This document shows, piece by piece, positions 57,477 through 64,000 of a stretch of DNA of 64,000 bases. The first letter of the stretch is position 1; the number at the start of each line of letters is the position of its first letter. The notes beneath the pieces are model-generated. The model was not told the DNA's origin and searched no databases. It was given only the letters and a program-made list of their open reading frames with translations. This DNA is from Streptomyces sp. NBC_00443. Its GTDB lineage: Bacteria > Actinomycetota > Actinomycetes > Streptomycetales > Streptomycetaceae. The DNA lies in the NCBI RefSeq assembly GCF_036014175.1, contig NZ_CP107917.1, positions 7,626,001 through 7,690,000 on the forward strand, in the 5' to 3' direction. A program made the position numbers and the translations under genes.

Positions 57477-58766
57477 GTGAGAACCAGCAGGAATGTTGAG
57501 AGGCGTACGATCTTGAAGGCGGCCGGCGCCACGGCGGCCACACTTGGGCTGGCCGCGACGACGGGCTGCGGTGGGGACGGAGGGGCCTCCGCGGACGGGA
57601 CGGTGACGATCCGTTACGCGTGGTGGGGTGCCGAGGACCGCGCCGAGCGCATCAACAAGACCATTGAGCTGTTCCACAAGAAGTACCCGAAGATCAAGGT
57701 CAAGACGGACTTTCAGCCGTACACGGACTTCTGGAAGAAGTTCAACACCCAGGCCTCCGGGGGGAATCCGCCGGACGTGTTCCAGAATGCCATCGGCTTC
57801 CTGCGCAAATACGACGCGAAGAATGTGCTGCTCGATCTCAATGAGCAGGTCAAGGCCGGCAATCTGTCGATGGACGGATTCCGCGCGGGACTCGAGAAGT
57901 TCGGCGAGATCGACGGAAAGCTCCTCGGGGTGCCCGTCGGGTCCAACTCGATGGCCCTGGTCATCGACAAGCCCGTCTACACCAAGGCGGGCGTGAAGCC
58001 GGAACAGGGTTGGACCTGGGACGATTTCGACGCGGCGATGAAAAGGATCCGCGACAGGGCGGGGCGCGCCGGCGACAGCGGAATGTACGGCGTCATGTAC
58101 CTCTACGACCTCTACCTCCGCCAGAACGGCAAGGCGTTCTTCACCGAGGACGGACTCGGCTTCACCGAGGCGGATCTGACGGACTGGTGGACCAAGGCCG
58201 AGAAGGGCGTGCAGGAGGGCGTCTACGCCGACGCCAAGAAGGTCGCCCAGATCAAGCCCAAGTCGGCCGTCTCCGCCGAGCTCGCCGGCGGCGAGTTCAC
58301 CTGGGACAACTTCACGGTCCGCTACACGTCCGAGGGCAAGAGCGAGTACGGCCTCGCTCCCATCCCGACCACGGACGGCAAGAAGACCGGGCAGTACCTG
58401 GGCTCCCTGATGCTCAGCGCCTCCAGGCGCACCGAGCACCCCAAGGAGGTCGCCCAGTTCATCGACTTCATGGTCCACGACCCCGAGGTCGCCGAGATCA
58501 TGGGCTACGACCGCGGTGTGCCCGCCACCCAGGCCCAGTTCGACGCGTTCCAGCCGACGGACGAGGTCAACAAGGGGATCGCCGCCTACGAGACCTCCCT
58601 CGTGGAGGCGGGCGTCCTGGAGCCCATCACCCCGCACCCGAACGGCGCGGACATCTGCGAGGCCGCGTTCCTGCGCATCGCCGAAGAGCTCGCGCTGGGC
58701 AAGCGGTCGGCGGGCGAGGCCGTCAAGCAGTTCTTCACCGAGTCGAAGACGGCTCTCGCCGGCTGA
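57477..58766 (+). CDS. carbohydrate ABC transporter substrate-binding lipoprotein (YesO-like)
   Basis: The 429-aa lipoprotein starts GTG 57477 with GGGGAGG upstream. The signal has a twin arginine ('VERRTILKAAGATAATLGLA') and a lipobox-type Cys in 'ATTGC' (~31). The mature part follows the SBP-1 sugar-binding pattern: 'VTIRYAWWGAEDRAERINKT', 'FQPYTDFWKKFNTQASGGNP', 'PDVFQNAIGFLRKYDAKNVL', 'QGWTWDDFDAAMKRIRDRAG'. With YesL and YetA-like genes in the same operon the ligand is probably a rhamnogalacturonan oligosaccharide. No ATPase gene is present, so the general ATPase MsiK likely serves it. Confidence 0.9.
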   Translation: MRTSRNVERRTILKAAGATAATLGLAATTGCGGDGGASADGTVTIRYAWWGAEDRAERINKTIELFHKKYPKIKVKTDFQPYTDFWKKFNTQASGGNPPDVFQNAIGFLRKYDAKNVLLDLNEQVKAGNLSMDGFRAGLEKFGEIDGKLLGVPVGSNSMALVIDKPVYTKAGVKPEQGWTWDDFDAAMKRIRDRAGRAGDSGMYGVMYLYDLYLRQNGKAFFTEDGLGFTEADLTDWWTKAEKGVQEGVYADAKKVAQIKPKSAVSAELAGGEFTWDNFTVRYTSEGKSEYGLAPIPTTDGKKTGQYLGSLMLSASRRTEHPKEVAQFIDFMVHDPEVAEIMGYDRGVPATQAQFDAFQPTDEVNKGIAAYETSLVEAGVLEPITPHPNGADICEAAFLRIAEELALGKRSAGEAVKQFFTESKTALAG

Positions 58767-59767
58767 TGGGAACCGCCGTGACACACGCCCCTGCGGTGGA
58801 GGGCCCGGCCAAGGGCTCCGAGCCGCGGCACGGGCCGGTGCAGCCCCGGCGTCCCGCCGCCCTCAAGCGGCGGGTCCGCCGGGAGAACCTGGCCGGCTAT
58901 CTCTTCATGTCCCCCTGGATCGCCGGGTTCCTGCTGCTCACGGCAGGCCCGATGATCGCCTCGCTCTACTTCGCCTTCACCGACTACAACCTCTTCGACG
59001 CGCCCAAGTGGATCGGCCTCGACAACTTCTCCGAGATGTTCGGCGACCCGCGCTGGCGCCACTCGGTGCAGGTGACGCTCTGGTACGTCGTCGTCGGCAC
59101 GCCGCTCAAGCTGCTCGCGGCCCTCGGCGTGGCGCTCCTCCTGGCCCAGAAGCGGCGCGGGCAGGCCTTCTACCGGGCCGCCTTCTACGCCCCGTCGCTG
59201 ATCGGCGCGAGCGTCTCCGTCGCGATCGTCTGGAAGGCGATCTTCTCCGACGACGCGATCGTCGACCGCACGCAGAAGGTCTTCGGGATCGATGTCGGCG
59301 GCTGGACGGGCGATCCGGACCTGATCATCTACAGCCTGGTGGCGCTCACCGTCTGGCAGTTCGGCGCCCCCATGGTCATCTTCCTCGCCGGCCTCAAGCA
59401 GGTGCCGCGCGAGTTGTACGAGGCGGCCGAGGTCGACGGGGCGGGCAAGCTGCGGCGGTTCTGGAACATCACCCTGCCGATGATCTCCCCGGTCCTCTTC
59501 TTCAACGTCCTGCTGGAGACCATCCACTCCTTCCAGATCTTCAGCTCGGCGTACATCGTCGGCGGCGGCGCCGGAGGCAACGCCTGCGGTCCGGCCGACG
59601 GCTCGATGGTCTACACCTGCTATCTGTACGTCCAGGGCTTCGAGAACAGCCGGATGGGTCTGGCCTCCGCCATGGCCTGGATGCTGCTCGTCGCGGTCGC
59701 CCTGGTGACGGCGGTGCTGTTCTGGTCCCAGAAGCGCTGGGTGCACTACGAGGAGGGCGCCCGATGA
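58766..59767 (+). CDS. carbohydrate ABC transporter permease, MalF type (YesP-like)
   Basis: This 333-aa permease has six membrane helices after a basic N-terminus ('ALKRRVRRENLAGYLFMSPW'). 'FYRAAFYAPSLIGASVSVAI' and the EAA coupling loop 'PRELYEAAEVDGAGKLRRFW' with 'NITLPMISPVLFFNVLLETI' are typical. ATG 58766 overlaps the stop of the binding protein (TGATG); GTG 58778 is an alternative. The stop overlaps the next permease ATG, so the three genes are one transcript. Confidence 0.92.
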   Translation: MGTAVTHAPAVEGPAKGSEPRHGPVQPRRPAALKRRVRRENLAGYLFMSPWIAGFLLLTAGPMIASLYFAFTDYNLFDAPKWIGLDNFSEMFGDPRWRHSVQVTLWYVVVGTPLKLLAALGVALLLAQKRRGQAFYRAAFYAPSLIGASVSVAIVWKAIFSDDAIVDRTQKVFGIDVGGWTGDPDLIIYSLVALTVWQFGAPMVIFLAGLKQVPRELYEAAEVDGAGKLRRFWNITLPMISPVLFFNVLLETIHSFQIFSSAYIVGGGAGGNACGPADGSMVYTCYLYVQGFENSRMGLASAMAWMLLVAVALVTAVLFWSQKRWVHYEEGAR

Positions 59768-60657
59768 GCGCACCGGCAACCGACATCAGGCCGGCGCGCT
59801 CCGCGCGGGCCGGGGCGTTCCACCGCCGACTGCCGGGTTCCGTCGCCTGGCACTTCGGGTCTCTGCTGGTCCTCGTGGTGATCCTCTACCCGGTCATCTG
59901 GGTCGTCGGCGGCTCCTTCAAGAAGAGCGAGGACATCGTCGGCAGCCTGGACGTCTTCCCGGGCGACCCGAGCTTCTCCAACTACACCAGCCTCGCGGAC
60001 GGCATCGCCGACATCTCGATCTCCACCTTCTTCCTCAACTCGCTCTTCCTCGCGGTCGGCTCGGTGATCGGGATCGTGGTGTCCTGCTCGCTGACGGCGT
60101 ACGCCTTCGCGAGGATCCGGTTCGCGGGCCGGAACCTGCTGTTCACGCTGATGATCGGGACGCTCCTGCTGCCGTACCACGTCCTGCTGATCCCGCAGTA
60201 CGTGCTGTTCCGCAACATGGAGATGATCAACACCTACACCCCGCTGCTGCTCGGGAAGTACCTCGCCACGGAGGCGTTCTTCGTCTTCCTGATGGTGCAG
60301 TTCATGCGGAACCTGCCCAAGGAACTCGACGAGGCGGCCCGCCTCGACGGCTGCGGGCACTTCCGGATCTACTGGTCGATCATGCTGCCGCTGTGCCGGC
60401 CGGCCCTGATCACCAGCGCGATCTTCACCTTCATCAACGCCTGGAACGACTTCATGGGCCCGCTGATCTACCTCAACGAGCCCGACAAATACACCGTCTC
60501 CCTTGGTCTGAAGATGTTCGTCGACCAGGAGGGCATCGCGAACTACGGCGGCATGATCGCCATGTCGCTCGTCGCCCTGCTGCCGGTCCTGGCCTTCTTC
60601 CTGGCCTTCCAGCGGTATCTGATCGACGGCATGGCGACGTCCGGACTGAAGGGCTGA
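59764..60657 (+). CDS. carbohydrate ABC transporter permease, MalG type (YesQ-like)
   Basis: This 297-aa permease has six helices. 'LVLVVILYPVIWVVGGSFKK' is the first, then 'NSLFLAVGSVIGIVVSCSLT', the EAA loop 'LPKELDEAARLDGCGHFRIY', 'WSIMLPLCRPALITSAIFTF' and 'NAWNDFMGPLIYLNEPDKYT' follow. ATGA overlap with the previous gene shows coupling. It forms the membrane channel with the MalF-type partner. Confidence 0.93.
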   Translation: MSAPATDIRPARSARAGAFHRRLPGSVAWHFGSLLVLVVILYPVIWVVGGSFKKSEDIVGSLDVFPGDPSFSNYTSLADGIADISISTFFLNSLFLAVGSVIGIVVSCSLTAYAFARIRFAGRNLLFTLMIGTLLLPYHVLLIPQYVLFRNMEMINTYTPLLLGKYLATEAFFVFLMVQFMRNLPKELDEAARLDGCGHFRIYWSIMLPLCRPALITSAIFTFINAWNDFMGPLIYLNEPDKYTVSLGLKMFVDQEGIANYGGMIAMSLVALLPVLAFFLAFQRYLIDGMATSGLKG

Positions 60658-60667
60658 GGCGGTCACG

Positions 60668-61267
60668 ATGGCCCGAGCGCGCACGAAGCCACGTACGGCC
60701 GGTGGGGAGTCCGTGTTCGCCGAGCGGTTCGCCCTGTTCGCCGAGTGCCTGCTCACCGGGGTGTGGATCGCCGTGGCCTGCCTCGGAGTGGTGACGTATC
60801 CGGCCGCTCTCGCCGCCGGCGCCCGGCATCTGCACCGCCGTATCGCCCATGAGGGCGGTGGCCTGCGGGAGTTCGTCGCCGACTTCCGGGTGGCCGTGCG
60901 GCGTGGGTGGGTCGTCGGGCTCGCCGGGTGGGCCGTGGCGGGCGCGGTCCGGGTGGACGTCCAGGCGGCGCGGGCCGGGATTCCCGGCGGGCCGCTCGTC
61001 GGGGCCATCGGGGTGTTCGCGGTGATCGGCGCCGTCGTGGCCCTGGTGCGGGCCGCCGCGGTCTGGACGCCGGACGCCGGCTGGCGGGCGCTGCTCGCGG
61101 GCGCCGGGCGCCGCACCGTGCTCGACCCCGCCGGGTCCTTTCTGATCATCGGCGGACTGGCCGTCGTGGCCGCCTCCGCCTGGTTCGCCGCGCCGCTGGC
61201 GGTCCCTGTCCTGGGGGCCGTGGTGGCGGCGGCCGTCGCCGTGGAGGAGCGGTACCGGCACCGCTGA
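60668..61267 (+). CDS. YesL-like (DUF624) membrane protein
   Basis: This 199-aa protein has about five hydrophobic helices ('FAECLLTGVWIAVACLGVVT', 'WVVGLAGWAVAGAVRVDV', 'LVGAIGVFAVIGAVVALV', 'SFLIIGGLAVVAASAWFAAP'). 'LHRRIAHEGGGLREFVADFR' resembles the DUF624 motif between helices 2 and 3. The family is usually found beside sugar ABC permeases and is thought to assist them. It begins 10 bp after the second permease and is probably in the same operon. Confidence 0.75.
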   Translation: MARARTKPRTAGGESVFAERFALFAECLLTGVWIAVACLGVVTYPAALAAGARHLHRRIAHEGGGLREFVADFRVAVRRGWVVGLAGWAVAGAVRVDVQAARAGIPGGPLVGAIGVFAVIGAVVALVRAAAVWTPDAGWRALLAGAGRRTVLDPAGSFLIIGGLAVVAASAWFAAPLAVPVLGAVVAAAVAVEERYRHR

Positions 61268-61341
61268 ACCGACGGTGCCTCGCACAAGGTCGGCGCTCCG
61301 GGCGCCGTACCTCTCTCTGTCATGCCCCTGCCCGGTCGCAA

Positions 61342-61353
61342 GGAAATGTTTCC
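61342..61353 (+). promoter_or_regulatory. LacI-type operator-like site before the lyase gene
   Basis: GGAAATGTTTCC (61342-61353) is a 12-bp near-palindrome (only the central T-G breaks it) and is close to the TGAAACGATTCA site at 57430. It lies 19 bp before the lyase ATG in the 105-bp gap after the YesL-like gene. Confidence 0.5.
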
Positions 61354-61372
61354 CGCACGGAAAGGAAAGGCC

Positions 61373-64000
61373 ATGTCCCCCATCCCCCGCAGGTCCCTTC
61401 TCAAGGCGGCCGCCGTCGCCGGTGCCGCCGCACAGTTCAGCTGGGCACTAGGGGCGAAGGACGCGCAGGCCGCGCCCAGAGCCGCCGGCGCCGATGCCGA
61501 TCCGGTGACCCTGGACTGGCTGGAGGACGGCGGTCTCGGCGCCGCCCCCGGCTCCACCGTCGGCGTGCCCTGGCCGAAGGGCGTGTACCAGGGGGACCAG
61601 ACCTTTGCGCTGACGGACGCGGACGGCAAGGCCGTGCCCGTGCAGTCGTGGCCGATCGCCTACTGGCCGGACGGCTCCCTCAAGTGGACGGCGCACGCGG
61701 TCGGTTCGGGCAACGGCAAGCTCACCCTGAGCCCCGGCGAGACCACCGCGCCCGCCAAGAAGGTCACCGTCGACAAGCGCGGCGGCACCATCGATGTCTC
61801 CACGGGTGTCATCACGGCGAGGATCGGCAAGTCCGGCGCCACGCTGATCAAGTCGGTCACGCGCGGCTCCACCGAGATCGCCAGGAACGGCCGGCTCGTG
61901 TTGATCCGCCAGCCCGAGATCGAGGACGAGGACCAGGGCTCGGTGAAGACCGAGCGCTTCGAGGGCGCCATCTCCGAGGTCACCGTCGAGCAGGAGGGCC
62001 CCGTCCGCGCGGTCGTCCGCATCGACGGCAAGCACCGTAAGGGCGGCCGGAGTTGGCTTCCGTTCTCCATCCGCCTCTACTTCTACGCCGGCGCCGACTC
62101 CTTCCGCATGGTGCACACCATCACCTACGACGGCACCCAGGAGCCCGGCAGGGCGAGCGGCGACTTCATCCGCGGCCTCGGCGTGCGCTTCACCGTCCCG
62201 ATGCGGGACGAGTCGTACGACCGCCACATCCGCATCGGCGGCGAGGGCACCGGCATGCTCCGAGAGGCCGTCAAGGGCATCACCGGGCTGCGGCGCGATC
62301 CGGGGGCCGCCGTACAGGCGGCGCAGTTCGCGGGGGAGAAGCTGCCCGACCCGTCGACCTGGGATCAGCGCGTGACGACCCGCTTGCAGTACATCCCCGA
62401 GTGGGGCGACTACACCCTCTCCCAGCTCTCCGCCGACGGCTTCGCCCTGCGCAAGCGCACGAAGAAGGGCTACGGCTGGATCGGCGCCGGCGGCGGCAGG
62501 CGTGCCTCCGGATTCGGTTACGTCGGTGGCGTCAGCGGCGGACTCTCCTTCGGGCTGCGGGACTTCTGGGAGAAGTTCCCCGCCCAGCTCGACATCCGGG
62601 ACGCCCACACCGACGCGGCCGAGGTCACCATGTGGCTCTGGTCGCCCGAGGCGCAGCCCATGGACCTGCGCTTCTACCACGACGGCATGGGCCAGGACAC
62701 CTACCCCGAGCAGCTCGAAGGCCTCAACATCACCTACGAGGACTACGAGCCCGAGTTCGGCACCCCCTACGGCATCTCCCGCACCTCCGAACTCCTCTTC
62801 TGGGCCAACGAGTCGACACCCACACCCGAAGCCCTGGCCCAACAGGTCGAGGCCGTACGGGTGCTGCCGCAGCTCGCCGTCCCGCCCGCGCAGCTCATCA
62901 AGGCCAAGGTCTTCGGGCCGGGCCTGTACTCCGAGCCGGACCGCTCCACGCCCGCCAAGGCGAAGATCGAGGACCACCTCGACTTCCTCTTCACCTACTA
63001 CAAGGACCAGGTGGAGATGCGCCGTTGGTACGGCTTCTGGGACTACGGCGACATCATGCACACCTACGACACCGTCAGACACCAGTGGCGGTACGACATC
63101 GGCGGCTATGCCTGGGACAACTCCGAGCTCTCGCCCGACCTGTGGCTGTGGTTCGCGTATCTGAGGAGCGGGCGCGCGGACATCTTCCGGTTCGCCGAGG
63201 CCATGACCCGGCACACCGGTGAGGTCGACGTCTACCACCTCGGCGAATGGGCCGGCCTCGGTACCCGGCACGGCGTGCAGCACTATGCCGACAGCGCCAA
63301 GCAGCAGCGCATCGCCAACACCACGTACCGCCGCTACTACTACTTCCTCACCGCGGACGAACGCGTCGGCGATCTCATGCACGCCAACGTCGACTCCGAC
63401 GAGACCTTCCTCGTCCTCGACCCGATCCGCAAGATCCGCACCGAGCCGTACACCCCCGACCGGCACGCGCTGTCGATCGGCTTCGGCACCGACTGGAGCG
63501 GGCTGGTGTCGGCCTGGCTGACCGAGTGGGAACGCAAGGGCCCCAAGTGGGAGAAGGCCAAGGCGCGGGTCCTGTCGACCATGGAGACGATCGCCGCCCA
63601 GCCCAACGGCTTCGTGCAGGGCAGCGGTCTCTACGACCTCGACACGGGCAGGTTCGCCGTCGCCGACAAGCCCGTCGTCGGTGTCTCCCATCTCTCCGCG
63701 GTGTTCGGTCTGGGCGAACTGTGCGCCGAGCTCATCGACCTCGTCGACATGCCGGAGTTCAACGAGGCGTACTTCGACTACTGCCGCTACTTCAACGCGA
63801 CGAAGACCGAGCAGGCGGCACGGTACGGCTCCAACTTCGGCTCCCTGCTGCTCTTCCAGGGCCACTCGCGGCTCGACGCGTACGCCGCCGTCCGGACCGG
63901 AGACGAGAAGCTCGCCACGCGCGCGTGGGAGAAGTTCTACAACTCCGACGGCTACAAGGAGTCGGCGCCGTGGCGGACGGAGAAGCTGAGCGGCCCCGAG
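61373..64000 (+). CDS. secreted YetA / exo-rhamnogalacturonan-lyase-like enzyme (3' end outside window)
   Basis: The open frame from ATG 61373 (AAAGGAAAGG upstream) runs 876 codons to the window edge without a stop. The N-terminus is a Tat-type signal ('IPRRSLLKAAAVAGAAAQFS'), so the enzyme is exported. The sequence has the PcRGLX/YetA pattern: a RIFT-barrel start ('PVTLDWLEDGGLGAAPGSTV', 'VPWPKGVYQGDQTFALTDAD', 'PIAYWPDGSLKWTAHAVGSG') and later 'WYGFWDYGDIMHTYDTVRHQ', 'WDNSELSPDLWLWFAYLRSG' and 'HYADSAKQQRIANTTYRRYY'. PL26 members cut rhamnogalacturonan I; the call is by pattern and by its ABC/YesL context. Confidence 0.8.
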   Translation, partial: MSPIPRRSLLKAAAVAGAAAQFSWALGAKDAQAAPRAAGADADPVTLDWLEDGGLGAAPGSTVGVPWPKGVYQGDQTFALTDADGKAVPVQSWPIAYWPDGSLKWTAHAVGSGNGKLTLSPGETTAPAKKVTVDKRGGTIDVSTGVITARIGKSGATLIKSVTRGSTEIARNGRLVLIRQPEIEDEDQGSVKTERFEGAISEVTVEQEGPVRAVVRIDGKHRKGGRSWLPFSIRLYFYAGADSFRMVHTITYDGTQEPGRASGDFIRGLGVRFTVPMRDESYDRHIRIGGEGTGMLREAVKGITGLRRDPGAAVQAAQFAGEKLPDPSTWDQRVTTRLQYIPEWGDYTLSQLSADGFALRKRTKKGYGWIGAGGGRRASGFGYVGGVSGGLSFGLRDFWEKFPAQLDIRDAHTDAAEVTMWLWSPEAQPMDLRFYHDGMGQDTYPEQLEGLNITYEDYEPEFGTPYGISRTSELLFWANESTPTPEALAQQVEAVRVLPQLAVPPAQLIKAKVFGPGLYSEPDRSTPAKAKIEDHLDFLFTYYKDQVEMRRWYGFWDYGDIMHTYDTVRHQWRYDIGGYAWDNSELSPDLWLWFAYLRSGRADIFRFAEAMTRHTGEVDVYHLGEWAGLGTRHGVQHYADSAKQQRIANTTYRRYYYFLTADERVGDLMHANVDSDETFLVLDPIRKIRTEPYTPDRHALSIGFGTDWSGLVSAWLTEWERKGPKWEKAKARVLSTMETIAAQPNGFVQGSGLYDLDTGRFAVADKPVVGVSHLSAVFGLGELCAELIDLVDMPEFNEAYFDYCRYFNATKTEQAARYGSNFGSLLLFQGHSRLDAYAAVRTGDEKLATRAWEKFYNSDGYKESAPWRTEKLSGPE

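Noticed and set aside
61448..63865. 805-codon open frame on the minus strand
   Set aside because: It is antisense to the lyase-like gene that starts at 61373, which has a Tat signal, a ribosome-binding site and domain motifs.

Overview
The window is a 64-kb piece of a high-GC actinomycete chromosome, almost certainly Streptomyces. The evidence is the strong G/C bias at third codon positions, frequent GTG and TTG starts, tightly overlapped operons (ATGA/GTGA junctions), many apparently leaderless genes, and marker genes such as ssgB, the argCJBDR operon and a BluB-CobT fusion. From memory, the order arg operon, argH, glpQ, metNIQ, cob genes, ssgB follows the conserved Streptomyces core (the SCO1593 to SCO1535 stretch of S. 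coelicolor), so this is core chromosome rather than an island. I see no transposon, prophage, CRISPR array or antibiotic cluster.

Layout. 1-12 kb: the 3' end of a TPR regulator, a NUDIX gene, a 3-hydroxyacyl-CoA dehydrogenase, a secreted GHL10-type hydrolase, a divergent EamA exporter / MocR regulator pair, a histidine-phosphatase-like protein without its catalytic histidines, a secreted GH51 arabinofuranosidase, and a decayed DUF6215-like remnant. 12-17 kb: argCJBDR. 17-20.4 kb (minus strand): a three-gene flavin electron-transfer operon made of a membrane ferric-reductase-type flavoprotein, a triple FMN-binding exported protein and the flavinyl transferase ApbE. 20-25 kb: L,D-transpeptidase, PPOX protein, a secreted protein with a duplicated domain, and argH. 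25-33 kb: aldo/keto reductase, TetR-MFS pair with a clear operator, plsC, glpQ with PHO-box-like repeats, a small sigma factor, and a HAD hydrolase. 33-36.5 kb: metNIQ preceded by a 28-codon Cys/Met-rich leader ORF. 37-45 kb: cobalamin/siroheme genes (cobL, bluB-cobT, cysG/cobA) and a SpoU methyltransferase. 45-50 kb: NUDIX, Ser/Thr kinase, small proteins, APH-family protein, zinc-ribbon protein. 50-54 kb: a five-tRNA operon, pabB-pabC, a double GNAT protein, DsbA-like protein. 54-57 kb: small membrane proteins, a CGNR regulator, ssgB, tRNA-Val(CAC). 57-64 kb: a carbohydrate ABC transporter, a YesL protein and a YetA/exo-rhamnogalacturonan-lyase-like enzyme that runs off the window.

How the genes work together. 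The arg genes make arginine from glutamate under ArgR; matching ARG-box-like sites precede argC and argH, which lie 6 kb apart. The 57-64 kb locus matches gene for gene the Bacillus yesOPQ-yesL-yetA arrangement for pectin (rhamnogalacturonan I) oligosaccharides, and two LacI-type operator-like sites bracket it. Two open frames, cysG/cobA and a NUDIX gene 1.7 kb away, each need one extra base in a homopolymer run to be intact. This points to local consensus errors or to real frameshifts and should be checked against reads.
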